From IMG/VR virus record IMGVR_UViG_3300033141_004895, positions 1 to 46,659 of that record: 46,659 bases of DNA. One strand, given 5' to 3'. The position numbers were made by a program, and so were the translations under genes. Numbering within the stretch: position 1 is the first letter of the stretch; every line of letters starts with the position of its first letter. The notes beneath the pieces were generated by a model. It searched no databases, was not told where the DNA came from, and was given only the letters and a program-made list of their open reading frames with translations. The stretch is from a virus. Shown one piece after another: positions 31,028 to 38,770 of the stretch.

Positions 31028-32158
31028 ATGGAGTGGGTTAGCAAGATCCATTGTGGAGATGTGTTGGAGATCCTGCGGCAGATGCCTGATGAATTTGTGG
31101 ATTGTATTATCACCTCGCCTCCTTACTGGGGTTTAAGGGATTATGGTGTTGAGGGACAAATTGGGCTTGAACCGACGTTGGAGGAATATTTGGAGAAGAT
31201 GTTGGCGGTGACTGCTGAATTGAAGCGGGTGTTGAAGCCGACAGGGGTGTGCTTCTGGAACCATGGAGATAGTTATGGGGGTTCTGCTTCGCAAGGATAT
31301 GGAGGGAGATCTAATGACGATTTTTATGGCGGCCTTCATGCACATGGTAAAAAACGTCCTACCGGAAGAGAAAAATGCCTGAATCTCCAAAATTATCGCC
31401 TTATTTTCCGCATGGTTGACGAGCAAGGTTGGATTTTGCGAAACATCATCATCTGGCACAAACCCAACCACATGCCCTCAAGTGTGGGGGATCGCTTTAC
31501 CAATGCCTATGAGCCTGTGTTTATGCTGGTTAAGAGCAAGGAGTACTGGTTTGATCTGGATGCAGTTAGATTGCCTCACAAATGGGGAGAATGGTATGAG
31601 AAGCCCGGGGGAACGAAATACACTTATCACCCCCTGGATGGTCGCAAACTTTCTTTGAAAGAAAGAGTAGGACACCCATCAGGCAAAAACCCAGGCGACG
31701 TCTGGACGATTTCGACTCAACCTTTTCCCGAAGCCCATTTTGCCACTTTTCCAGAGCGATTGGTGGAGCCGATGATTAGGGTGGGGTGTCCACAATGGAT
31801 TTGTAAGAAGTGTGGGAAGGCAAGAGAGAGGATAGTAGAAAGGGAAGTTGGATACCAGGCCAGCAGTGCTCCTGATCCTAATTACCAGGAGATAAGACCT
31901 GGAGGAAACTCGAGACCCATCTCGGAGTTCATGAAACAGGCGCTTTCTACTAAAAGATATACTGTTGGCTGGACAGACTGCGGTTGCAATGCTGGCTGGC
32001 ATCCTGGAATTGTCCTTGATCCTTTTATGGGCTCCGGCACCGTGGCCAAGGTGGCAACCCGCTTAAGACGCCAATGGATTGGCATTGAGCTGAATCCTGA
32101 GTACGTGGAGATGGCTTACAGGAGGTTGAAGGGAACGCAGCTGGAAATGTTTACATAA
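31028..32158 (+). CDS. DNA methyltransferase (N4-cytosine/N6-adenine, beta class)
   Basis: 376 aa from ATG 31028. Catalytic TSPPYW (29-34) precedes the AdoMet-binding DPFMGSGT (about 331-338), the beta-class order; WIGIELNPEYVEMA follows. A zinc-ribbon-like insertion (CPQWICKKCGKARE...WTDCGCNAG) lies between, probably part of target recognition. SPPY enzymes modify the exocyclic amino group of A or C. No restriction partner is visible, so protection from host restriction is the likely role. Confidence 0.88.
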   Translation: MEWVSKIHCGDVLEILRQMPDEFVDCIITSPPYWGLRDYGVEGQIGLEPTLEEYLEKMLAVTAELKRVLKPTGVCFWNHGDSYGGSASQGYGGRSNDDFYGGLHAHGKKRPTGREKCLNLQNYRLIFRMVDEQGWILRNIIIWHKPNHMPSSVGDRFTNAYEPVFMLVKSKEYWFDLDAVRLPHKWGEWYEKPGGTKYTYHPLDGRKLSLKERVGHPSGKNPGDVWTISTQPFPEAHFATFPERLVEPMIRVGCPQWICKKCGKARERIVEREVGYQASSAPDPNYQEIRPGGNSRPISEFMKQALSTKRYTVGWTDCGCNAGWHPGIVLDPFMGSGTVAKVATRLRRQWIGIELNPEYVEMAYRRLKGTQLEMFT

Positions 32159-32206
32159 ATCCTGCAGTTGGTGAGCGTAGAAGGGACTAACTGCAATATT
32201 TATGTA
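32151..32206 (+). repeat. Copy 2 of the 23-bp repeat, within a long hairpin
   Basis: 32151-32173 repeats 28181-28203. Here it is part of an inverted repeat: TACATAAAT (32152-32160) with ATTTATGTA (32198-32206), and TGCAGTT (32163-32169) with AACTGCA (32189-32195). It overlaps the methyltransferase stop codon. Possible operator or transcript-end element. Confidence 0.65.
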
Positions 32207-32237
32207 AGGGGGATAATAAGCAAGGACGGAGGTGGCA

Positions 32238-32408
32238 ATGGAGGCAACCGCCAGGCTGATCGTTTTTGGTCCCCTCCTTGTGGCTTGGATTATATTGTTC
32301 TGTCGAGTGGCAACCGATCCAGTGTTTGAGACATGGGAAAAGGTCATCTGGACTGCGATAATGATGCCTTTTGTGCTATTCTTGTTGGGCAAAGTTTTTG
32401 GGGGATAA
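32238..32408 (+). CDS. Small two-helix membrane protein
   Basis: 56 aa, GGAGGTGGCA directly upstream of ATG. Two hydrophobic segments (ARLIVFGPLLVAWIILF; TAIMMPFVLFLLGKVFG) with a short polar loop. Last rightward early gene; it converges on the leftward operon. Function unknown. Confidence 0.6.
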   Translation: MEATARLIVFGPLLVAWIILFCRVATDPVFETWEKVIWTAIMMPFVLFLLGKVFGG

Positions 32409-32440
32409 AAAGGGGGCCCAGGCTGCAGAACCCGGGCCCC
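32407..32440 (-). terminator. Strong terminator of the leftward operon
   Basis: Read on the minus strand, GGGGCCCGGG (32440-32431) pairs with CCTGGGCCCC (32422-32413) in a 10-bp stem with one G-U, loop of 8, followed by CTTTTT. It lies between converging genes and overlaps the stop codon of the rightward membrane protein gene. Confidence 0.8.
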
Positions 32441-32465
32441 TGGTAGGTGCTTTCAATACCGTCAG

Positions 32466-32795
32466 TTAGTCCCTTTCTATAGCCTCAATCACATCACAGG
32501 CCCAGTCAACTGCCCGGTGGATTTCCTCCAGGCAGAAGCCGGCCTCTCCGTGTTCAATTTTCTCCATGGCGTTGTACAGGTGTTGAATGCTCCTACCCAA
32601 GCCGCTTCTCACGACTGTCTTGATATCCCTCGGGCGGTTCCGTATCTCCTTCAGGGTGTTGAGAAGGCAGGCGGTGCAAAAGGTAATATTCATTTCTGCC
32701 ACTCCGCTGTCTTGGTCTTCACAAAACTCAAAAAGAGCGACCTTTGTCCTCCTGCCGCAGAGAGTGCAAATCCCTTCTTCCACTACGGGCTTCAT
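32466..32795 (-). CDS. Zinc-finger-like protein, last gene of the leftward operon
   Basis: 109 aa. ICTLCGRR and, about 30 residues on, FCTACLLNTL form a CxxC...CxxC ribbon. The C-terminal half is helical and acidic (LEEIHRAVDWACDVIEAIE). Overlaps the upstream gene by 68 bases. Followed by the operon terminator. Confidence 0.68.
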   Translation of the reverse strand: MKPVVEEGICTLCGRRTKVALFEFCEDQDSGVAEMNITFCTACLLNTLKEIRNRPRDIKTVVRSGLGRSIQHLYNAMEKIEHGEAGFCLEEIHRAVDWACDVIEAIERD

Positions 32796-32928
32796 CTTTT
32801 TCCCTCCTTTCTATGGTATCCAAACAAGCCCTGCAGTCCCAACACACCCCATTGAGGGGGTTGAAAACTGCAGAGGCATCATGTATTGGAACCTCCTCAT
32901 CGAGCCAAAAGCAGTAGACCTTCTTCAC
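32728..32928 (-). CDS. Small Cys-rich protein
   Basis: 66 aa from GTG (32928), with GGGAGGG just upstream. It contains GVCWDCRACLD, three closely spaced Cys, and a basic tail. The long overlap with the downstream gene makes the C-terminus less certain. Unknown function. Confidence 0.55.
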   Translation of the reverse strand: MKKVYCFWLDEEVPIHDASAVFNPLNGVCWDCRACLDTIERREKDEARSGRRDLHSLRQEDKGRSF

Positions 32929-32992
32929 TTTTCCCTCCCTTCTCCCCCTCTTTGAAGTCAAGTTGGATAAGGTGTTCCTAATGCCGTTCTCT

Positions 32993-33250
32993 TTATCCTC
33001 TACCCCCATTGGGAACTACAATCAGCCCCTGTTGGGCCAGGAACCCAGAGGGCACCTCCACCGGTAGCTTCTCGAACGGCGAAGGCCCCAGGCTCCTGAT
33101 CCAGTGGGGCAGACCAGCGTAGAAAGGCCACCAGAGGGAGTTGACCTGCGACTCGATGGGTGGGAAGTACACCTTCACGCTGGGATCTGTGAAGGCCAAC
33201 TCCCAAGCTTCCCTCTTACGGTCAAAGTGTAAGACTGCCTTAATCCTCAT
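32993..33250 (-). CDS. Hypothetical protein of the leftward operon
   Basis: 85 aa; ATG at 33250 inside the previous gene's end, with GGAGGAAAAAG upstream. Beta-rich and aromatic (IKAVLHFDRKREAWELAF, VKVYFPPIESQ, LWWPFYAGLPHWI). No family recognised. Confidence 0.62.
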   Translation of the reverse strand: MRIKAVLHFDRKREAWELAFTDPSVKVYFPPIESQVNSLWWPFYAGLPHWIRSLGPSPFEKLPVEVPSGFLAQQGLIVVPNGGRG

Positions 33251-33419
33251 CTTCTTTTTCCTCCTCCCCATCATAGTATAACTTACCCCCACAGTCGGGG
33301 CACCTGATCCACTCATCAGACCACCGCTCTCCACAGCAGGAGCACACCCACGGGCAGTTTTCGGGGGATGCCCAGTGGTCCAGGAACTTCAGGTAGTCAT
33401 CATAGGTCTTGAACCTCAT
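33240..33419 (-). CDS. Small acidic zinc-ribbon protein
   Basis: 59 aa; ATG at 33419 overlaps the previous gene's end, with AGGAGGAG upstream. VCSCCGERW and IRCPDCGGKL make a zinc ribbon; the tail (DGEEEKEDED) is strongly acidic. Might contact basic or DNA-binding partners. Confidence 0.65.
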   Translation of the reverse strand: MRFKTYDDYLKFLDHWASPENCPWVCSCCGERWSDEWIRCPDCGGKLYYDGEEEKEDED

Positions 33420-33684
33420 CTTGTCTCTCCTCCTTTGGTAAGGTGTGTAAAGTAATCTCAACCCCATCTTTGCGCCAACTGTAGTACATGGCCCCATCTC
33501 CCCCTCTGAAGCTACGCACCAGTTCGAACCCTGCCTTTTCTACTTCCTCCCTGACCCTCTGAACCAGAACTCCTTGCAGTCTTACCACGTCCTCCCAAAT
33601 GTTCGTAGCGTAAAACTCAAAATTAATGTCCCCAAGCACCTCCTTAACCGTCCTGACTTTTTGCTCAAGTGTCTCAAGCCTCAT
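33400..33684 (-). CDS. Hypothetical helical protein
   Basis: 94 aa, ATG overlapping the upstream stop, GAAAGGAGGTGG upstream. Helical first half (LETLEQKVRTVKEVL; VVRLQGVLVQRVREEVEKAG) and a beta-rich end (AMYYSWRKDGVEITLHTL). No motif recognised. Confidence 0.65.
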   Translation of the reverse strand: MRLETLEQKVRTVKEVLGDINFEFYATNIWEDVVRLQGVLVQRVREEVEKAGFELVRSFRGGDGAMYYSWRKDGVEITLHTLPKEERQDEVQDL

Positions 33685-33908
33685 CTTTCCACCTCCTTCC
33701 TAAGTTTTTCTATCTCCTCCTTTAGGCCATCCTCCTTAAGGAAAGCCAAAAGCCTCTCTACTGCCTCCTGCAACTGGGCCCTCGATTTTTCCTCAAGGTA
33801 AGCCTCCACAGTCCGCCATATCTCTTCTGCCAAGTCCATGGCGAACTGCTGACAGGCCATGTCAACTTTGCTGAATACCCTTCCCTTTAGCCTCTTTAGG
33901 TCTGTCAT
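33681..33908 (-). CDS. Coiled-coil hypothetical protein
   Basis: 75 aa, ATG overlapping the upstream stop (ATGA), AAAGGGGGTGATGAA upstream. Almost entirely charged helix with heptad pattern (LKEEIEKLRKEVER at the end). Likely oligomeric. Unknown function. Confidence 0.65.
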   Translation of the reverse strand: MTDLKRLKGRVFSKVDMACQQFAMDLAEEIWRTVEAYLEEKSRAQLQEAVERLLAFLKEDGLKEEIEKLRKEVER

Positions 33909-34060
33909 TTCATCACCCCCTTTCTGTTGGTTTTACTGAGCTGCTTCCTTAAGAACAGCTCTATTTCCATCGGATACCGATCATCATAGCCCTCGAAGTA
34001 AAACATCGCCTTTGCTATCTCGAGGGCCCGGAGCCAGCGGTTGACCTGTTTCTTGCTCAT
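33905..34060 (-). CDS. Small hypothetical protein
   Basis: 51 aa. ATG at 34060, preceded by GGGAGGGTAAGCA; stop overlaps the next start. Helical with aromatic residues (VNRWLRALEIAKAMFYFEG). Supported by coupled junctions on both sides. Confidence 0.62.
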   Translation of the reverse strand: MSKKQVNRWLRALEIAKAMFYFEGYDDRYPMEIELFLRKQLSKTNRKGVMK

Positions 34061-34063
34061 TGC

Positions 34064-34336
34064 TTACCCTCCCTTTCCGCCCTTGGCTATTTCAGTTTTC
34101 CACAGGGCTACCTCATACCATGCGTCCCAGAAGGGGGCACCAATACGGCGCCAGTACTCTTCGGGCCCCTCACCGGGGCGAGCAGGAGGCAGTGGAAGGC
34201 TTTTGAGGACTTCCAGCTCCTCCCGATAGCACGTTGCGCACAGCGAGGCATATCCCCCGCAAACCCCCAAAACATGACGCTCGCCTCTCTTTTTCCTCTT
34301 TGCCACTATTTCCTCCCAAACTTCGTCCCAGTTCAT
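34064..34336 (-). CDS. First gene of the leftward operon, hypothetical
   Basis: 90 aa; ATG at 34336 with AGAGGGGGTG upstream. Cysteines in HVLGVCGGYASLCATCYREE may bind metal. The C-terminal half is Trp-rich (EEYWRRIGAPFWDAWYEVAL). It is followed by seven small overlapping or abutting genes, so it opens a single operon. No family recognised. Confidence 0.65.
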   Translation of the reverse strand: MNWDEVWEEIVAKRKKRGERHVLGVCGGYASLCATCYREELEVLKSLPLPPARPGEGPEEYWRRIGAPFWDAWYEVALWKTEIAKGGKGG

Positions 34337-34426
34337 CTCGACACCCCCTCTTTTTTGCCTTTGCCCACTTTCCCTGCAACCCCCATACCACCTCACCCAC
34401 CCCCAGAAAACCCGCATGAATACTGG

Positions 34427-34469
34427 ATTATATGATTATTCGAATATTCCTATATTGCCAAAAATTGGC
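34427..34469 (-). promoter_or_regulatory. Leftward -10 box with overlapping palindromes
   Basis: On the minus strand TATAAT occurs at 34432-34427, about 91 bases before the first leftward gene; no good -35 is seen at the right distance. Upstream, 34435-34448 is a near-perfect palindrome (ATTATTCGAATATT, 12 of 14 symmetric) and GCCAAAAATTGGC at 34457-34469 is a perfect one. This looks like an activator- or repressor-controlled promoter. Confidence 0.5.
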
Positions 34470-34526
34470 GCTGTTATTGACATTTCTCGGCACCTGCCGC
34501 CGGGAACTGTTGGCCTGTGCGGGCTT

Positions 34527-34570
34527 CGGGGGTGACATTCTGGGGCACCGGGGGTGACAAGATTTGGCAC
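34527..34570 (+). repeat. Tandem 22-bp repeat in the divergent control region
   Basis: Two adjacent units begin CGGGGGTGACA and end GGCAC, differing only in the middle. The surrounding gap 34337-35014 (678 bp) holds no gene I can support: the open frames lack ribosome binding sites. It is a GC-rich block between two AT-rich palindromic tracts, upstream of the terminase genes, so packaging or replication signals are possible. Confidence 0.55.
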
Positions 34571-34743
34571 CGTTCGGTTGAGGCAAACGTTTGGTGGGCC
34601 GATGTGGAGAAGTCTGTAAGTGCGCGTGGGGATTGGGTTTTCGCTGTTTGGGAGGGGCCCGGTTGGCCTGTTGCTTCCCGGGGGCGGGAGAGGGGCCAGG
34701 TGGATCCCCCTGGTGGTAAGTGCCCGCCAAGATTGGATTATGC

Positions 34744-34775
34744 GAACATTTGAATATTCGGATATTAGTATGTTC
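34744..34775. repeat. 32-bp imperfect palindrome
   Basis: GAACAT...ATGTTC flanks an inner GAATATTC...GATATT; about 12 of 16 positions are symmetric. A related AT-rich tract with GAATATTC occurs at 34440-34448, and CCGAATAT also at 36127. These shared motifs suggest binding sites for one regulator. Confidence 0.5.
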
Positions 34776-35014
34776 TTAATTGGATGCACCGTAATCGGCG
34801 CTGGGGGCGGTTTTGGTGTGTGGGATTGGGAATGGGATTGCGCTAGATGGGGGGTAGTGGGGAGGGATGCTTAGCGATTTTGTAGAGTTTGCTTGCCTAA
34901 TGCTTTTGCTTCTGCTAGAGGGTTGCGGCTGGTGGCACTGGATGTAAATGGGGTGGGCAATTGGTTGCGAGGGCTTGGTGGGGTGTGGTAGAAAGGGAGA
35001 TAGGAGGTGTTGGA

Positions 35015-35941
35015 ATGGGAAAAGAGGAGGCAATTCAAAAGCAGGAGGCAGGGGGGCAACAGGAGGCAGGGGCCCAGGAGCAGCCGAAGCGCAGGAGGGG
35101 GAGGCCGCCGGGAAGTGGGGTGGAGAGGCGGCGGCTGAAGCCATTGAGGCAGGCTTTGGAGAGAGGCGGGAGGCAGGTTGGGAACAGGATACAGCAGAAG
35201 GCCCGGAAGGAGGCTAAGAAGGTGCTGTGGGCGAGGGTGGAAGGACGCAGTTGGGAGGAGGTCTGGGAATGGGTTCCGTACGTGTGCCGGCTCCTGTGGG
35301 CTGTGGGGCTAGAGGTGGTAGATATACTGAGGGTGTTGGAGAAGGACATCGAGAGGCGGCGGCTGAAGGTGGCAAAGGTGAGGACGGAGTTCCAGGCGGG
35401 GCGGCTGCTGACGGAGGAGGAGGCGGAAAGGCTTTGGTTATGGTATAGGCAGGCGGTCTATCTGTGGGATTATGAAAGGCTAAGGGGGAGGAGGCTCACG
35501 GCAGCGAGAGAGTGCATGGTGGCCTATCGGGAGTTGCAAAGCTGGATCAGCCAGGAACACTTCCGGCAGGCCCGGCGGGAGGTAGATGAACGGATAGTGG
35601 AGATTGTAGAAGGCATCATGTGGAGATTGCTGGAGGAGGCCCAGGACAGCTCCCTTGTGAAGTTCTACCTGCGGGCCCGGGACAGGCGCTATAGCCCCCG
35701 GCTGGAGCTGGAGGGGGAAGTGGAGCACAGGGTGACCTTTGAGAACCTGCTGGAGCGCCTCGAGAAGGGAGATGTCGTGCTCGATGCGGAGGTCCTGAGC
35801 CAGGAGGAGCAGCAGGAACAGCCCCAGTTGCCCCAGGAGACGGACCTTGCTCAGTTCATTCCCCTTGAGGCCCCAGAGGAAGCAGAGGAGGAAGCAGAAG
35901 CAGGGCCACCAGCCCCAGGCCAGGCAGAAGAGGCCCCCTGA
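35015..35941 (+). CDS. Putative terminase small subunit with AT-hook
   Basis: 308 aa, AGGAGGTG upstream. N-terminal basic stretch PKRRRGRPPGS is an AT-hook core, followed by Arg/Trp-rich helices (WEEVWEWVPYVCRLLWAVGL, LRVLEKDIERRRLKVAKV). The C-terminal 60 residues are acidic and Pro/Gln-rich. DNA-binding start plus position two genes before the large terminase suggest it recognises packaging sites; there is no direct signature of small terminases, so this remains an inference. Confidence 0.55.
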   Translation: MGKEEAIQKQEAGGQQEAGAQEQPKRRRGRPPGSGVERRRLKPLRQALERGGRQVGNRIQQKARKEAKKVLWARVEGRSWEEVWEWVPYVCRLLWAVGLEVVDILRVLEKDIERRRLKVAKVRTEFQAGRLLTEEEAERLWLWYRQAVYLWDYERLRGRRLTAARECMVAYRELQSWISQEHFRQARREVDERIVEIVEGIMWRLLEEAQDSSLVKFYLRARDRRYSPRLELEGEVEHRVTFENLLERLEKGDVVLDAEVLSQEEQQEQPQLPQETDLAQFIPLEAPEEAEEEAEAGPPAPGQAEEAP

Positions 35942-36141
35942 CCCCTGCCAAATCCGCCCTCAGATCTAAAATTTGCCACCCAGGAGCCATTGGAAGCCCC
36001 AGGCGAATAGGCGACACCACGGACCGCCCCAGACCCCCCTTATTCTTCGCCCTCAAGACCAGGTCTAAGCTTAGAATTAGTCCAAAAGAGCCCAGAGGGC
36101 AGGCAATGGTGGGAATATATGGAAATCCGAATATAGGCAAC

Positions 36142-36171
36142 TTGACATGTTGGGTTGTGGGAGGCTAAATT
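36142..36171 (+). promoter_or_regulatory. Promoter-like element C before the packaging genes
   Basis: TTGACA at 36142-36147, 18-base spacer ending GGC, then TAAATT. It shares TTGAC...GGCTAA with elements A and B but has no hairpin. It lies 22 bases before the gene at 36193. The rest of the 35942-36192 gap shows only a palindromic AGACCAGGTCT at about 36056. Confidence 0.55.
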
Positions 36172-36192
36172 TGGGGTTGGGAGGTGACCGCA

Positions 36193-36498
36193 ATGGCTCG
36201 AGCCAAGCGTGGTGGAAGCAGGAGTGCTGGCAGGGGCACCAGGAGCAGGAGGGTTAGCCCCTTCAAATTCACCGCCACCGAGCGCTACTATGCCAAGGGC
36301 AGGGGGCGCAAGAGGCTTCCCCGGTCTGCTTTCCTGCTTCCTTCCCGGCGCAAGTTCCCCTATCGGACTGCCTCGGGTGCTGTTTCCTGTCGGATGCTCA
36401 AGGCGGCTGTTACCAGGGCGGCCCAGCATGGTTATCCAACTGTGAGGGCCAAGGCCAAGAGGCTCTATCAGCGCTACTGTGCCCGGAAGGCAGCTTAG
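36193..36498 (+). CDS. Very basic small protein upstream of terminase
   Basis: 101 aa; ATG 36193 with GGGAGGTG 6 bases upstream. Lys/Arg rich throughout with almost no acidic residues. The C-terminal part (RRKFPYRTASGAVSCRMLKA, then RAAQHGYPTVRAKAKRLYQR) resembles small phage head-region proteins of unknown function. Likely binds DNA or RNA. It starts a series of polybasic proteins found among the head genes. Confidence 0.7.
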   Translation: MARAKRGGSRSAGRGTRSRRVSPFKFTATERYYAKGRGRKRLPRSAFLLPSRRKFPYRTASGAVSCRMLKAAVTRAAQHGYPTVRAKAKRLYQRYCARKAA

Positions 36499-36532
36499 GG
36501 AAGGGCTTAGCGAGGCGTGAGGCAGAGGCACC

Positions 36533-38245
36533 ATGGGAATTCCCGATTTCAGGCGCTTTGAGGTCTATGCCCAGTTCCTGAAGGTCCGTCACAAGACCCA
36601 GAGGCGTCTCATCTCCTTCCATCCCCGCAACTGGTATCCCGCCCAGAGGGCCTTCCACCGGCTCGTTGAGGAGCGAAAGGGACGGGGTCTGCCGATGTGG
36701 TTCCTCTTGCTCAAGGCCCGTCAAGAGGGGATTAGCACTTACTCAGAGGCCCGGATCTTCCACGCCACAGCCACCCAGCGTAACACCAATAGTTTAATCC
36801 TTGCTGACAAGCGGGACCGGGCCGAGTACATCTTCGAGATGTGCAAGACCTTTTATGACTACTTACCCGATGCACTCAAGCCGGTTCGTAAGTACAGCAA
36901 CAAAAAGGAGCTGGTCTTTGACACCCGGGATGGCCACGGCCTCAAGTCGGGCATCTACATCGCCACAGCCCTTGACCAATTCACAGGCCAGGGGATGACG
37001 CTCCACAATGTCCATATTTCAGAAGCCTCTTCGTTTCCATACTTGGGCCTCGTTTTCACCACCCTGCTTCCGGCTGTTCCTCCCACTTCCGATACCATTG
37101 TGATAGTTGAGACCACAGCAAAAGGGGCCGGCACCGAGTTCCACGAGGAGTGGCAAAAAGCAAAGTCAGGCCAAAGTGCCTTTGTACCAGTATTCTTCCC
37201 TTGGTTCATCCATCCGGAGTACCGCAAGAGGCCCCCAGGGGAGGAATTAAGGCGGGGTAGGTTAGTCCTCACTGAGGAGGAAAGGAAGCTGGTCAAGCAA
37301 TTCCACCTTGACGACGAGCAGATCTACTGGCGCAGGTACATGATCGAGCAGGTTTACCGAGGGGATGAAGAGAGCTTCGCCCAGGAGTTCCCCGCCACAG
37401 ATGAGGAAGCCTTCATTGTCGCCGGCAACTGCTATTTCGACAAGGCCCGCCTCAAGGAGGCCCTTGTCAATTGCACCGATCCCAGGAAGCACTTAGAAGT
37501 GGAAACCGCCCTCCGAAGCCCTTATGACCTCGTTTACCGCCTCCGGGAGCATGACCGTGGCCGGCTTTGGATATGGCACGAACCCCAGAAAGGCCACCGC
37601 TACCGCATGGGAGTTGACGTAGCAGAGGGCAAAGGGCAGGACTACTCGGCAATAGAGGTCTTCGACGAAACCACCATGGAACAGGTGGCCGAGTGGATGG
37701 ACAACACCGTTGACCCCATCTCCTTCGCCCGCATAGTCGTGGCCATCGCCAAGTGGTACAGCAACGCCACAGTTGCCATCGAGATCAACGGCCCCGGGCT
37801 TGCCACCCAGAACGAGGCCAAACGCTTTTACTACAACTTCTACTTCCACCAGTACATCGACCGCTTCACCAACCGGAGGACGGATAAGCTCGGATGGCTC
37901 ACAACTCCCACCTTTAAGCGCTATCTTCTCAGCTATATGGAACACGTGATTGACCATGGGGTGTGGAAGTTCAATTCCTCTCGGCTTGTAGGACAGTTGA
38001 TGACCTTTGTGCACTCTGGTGATCTTGCCGAGGCAGCACCGGGTTGTTTTGATGACTTAGTAATGAGTTGTGCAATTGCCCTCTACACCGCCTACCAAGA
38101 CGGCACCATCTTCTGGGACAAACAGGAGGCAACAGGCGAAAGGATAATTGACCAGAAGAGAGATATTCTTGACCTTTCTCCTCCGCCGGATTATGATAGC
38201 TGGTGGCAGGAGAAGGAGCAGGAGGAACACTGGTTAGCCCTGTGA
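36533..38245 (+). CDS. terL: Terminase large subunit
   Basis: 570 aa. ATPase: arginine-containing Walker A-like KARQEGIST (61-69), Walker B-like NVHISEAS, and the coupling-type strand DTIVIVETTAKG. C-terminal RNase H-like nuclease: GVDVAEGKGQDYSAIEVFD, VAIEINGPG and DDLVMS supply the metal-binding acids. It powers DNA translocation into the prohead through the portal encoded at 39003 and cuts the concatemer. Confidence 0.93.
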   Translation: MGIPDFRRFEVYAQFLKVRHKTQRRLISFHPRNWYPAQRAFHRLVEERKGRGLPMWFLLLKARQEGISTYSEARIFHATATQRNTNSLILADKRDRAEYIFEMCKTFYDYLPDALKPVRKYSNKKELVFDTRDGHGLKSGIYIATALDQFTGQGMTLHNVHISEASSFPYLGLVFTTLLPAVPPTSDTIVIVETTAKGAGTEFHEEWQKAKSGQSAFVPVFFPWFIHPEYRKRPPGEELRRGRLVLTEEERKLVKQFHLDDEQIYWRRYMIEQVYRGDEESFAQEFPATDEEAFIVAGNCYFDKARLKEALVNCTDPRKHLEVETALRSPYDLVYRLREHDRGRLWIWHEPQKGHRYRMGVDVAEGKGQDYSAIEVFDETTMEQVAEWMDNTVDPISFARIVVAIAKWYSNATVAIEINGPGLATQNEAKRFYYNFYFHQYIDRFTNRRTDKLGWLTTPTFKRYLLSYMEHVIDHGVWKFNSSRLVGQLMTFVHSGDLAEAAPGCFDDLVMSCAIALYTAYQDGTIFWDKQEATGERIIDQKRDILDLSPPPDYDSWWQEKEQEEHWLAL

Positions 38246-38257
38246 AAGGAGGGAAAG

Positions 38258-38770
38258 ATGGCAGAGGCAAGAGTACCTTTGAATGTGAGGCCACAGGACA
38301 GGGACCTGATCAGAGACTTGGCCAAAGAAAGAGGCACCACCATGACGGCCGTGATCGACGAGATGTTCAGGATCTACCGCACCTACTTGGCCAACCAGCT
38401 GCGCACTGACATGCTTGACGAGAACTACATTAGGCGAGATGACCTTGATGCACAGGCCCGCAACATTGTCCAGAGCATGTTTCAGCCTGTCGATGCCGAT
38501 TATTTCTTTGAGCTTTGCGATTTGCAGTACAGGATCCCGGCTCATTTTCTCCTTGCTGGTATCCTGAAGATTGCAAGGGAGCAGGGGCAATGGACCGCTT
38601 TCATCATTGATCCGGCTTGGCAGTCGGGGGAAGTGTGGCAGAGGGAGGTGGAGTGCAGGCATTGCAACAAGGTGTTTTGCCCCAAGCGGATGGGGCAGGT
38701 GTACTGCTCCAACGAGTGCGCTGCCAAGGATGCTCAGGCCAATGTCCAAAAGGGAGTCGCAAATGGATAG
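38258..38770 (+). CDS. RHH-like protein with C-terminal zinc finger
   Basis: 170 aa, AAAGGAGGG upstream. Residues 1-40 (VPLNVRPQDRDLIRDLAKER, then MTAVIDEMFRIYR) fit a ribbon-helix-helix DNA-binding domain. The C-terminus has CRHCNKVFCPKRMG...VYCSNECAAKD, a zinc finger of the treble-clef kind. Between terminase and portal it might be a packaging accessory or a regulator of head genes. Confidence 0.65.
   Translation: MAEARVPLNVRPQDRDLIRDLAKERGTTMTAVIDEMFRIYRTYLANQLRTDMLDENYIRRDDLDAQARNIVQSMFQPVDADYFFELCDLQYRIPAHFLLAGILKIAREQGQWTAFIIDPAWQSGEVWQREVECRHCNKVFCPKRMGQVYCSNECAAKDAQANVQKGVANG

Noticed and set aside
31028-32158. Complete restriction-modification system
   Set aside because: Only the methyltransferase is present; neighbouring genes are small zinc or membrane proteins without nuclease motifs.
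34517-34874. Open frames of 78-84 codons in the divergent control region
   Set aside because: They lack ribosome binding sites, have Gly/Arg/Trp-rich composition typical of random GC-rich frames, and cross palindromes and the tandem repeat.
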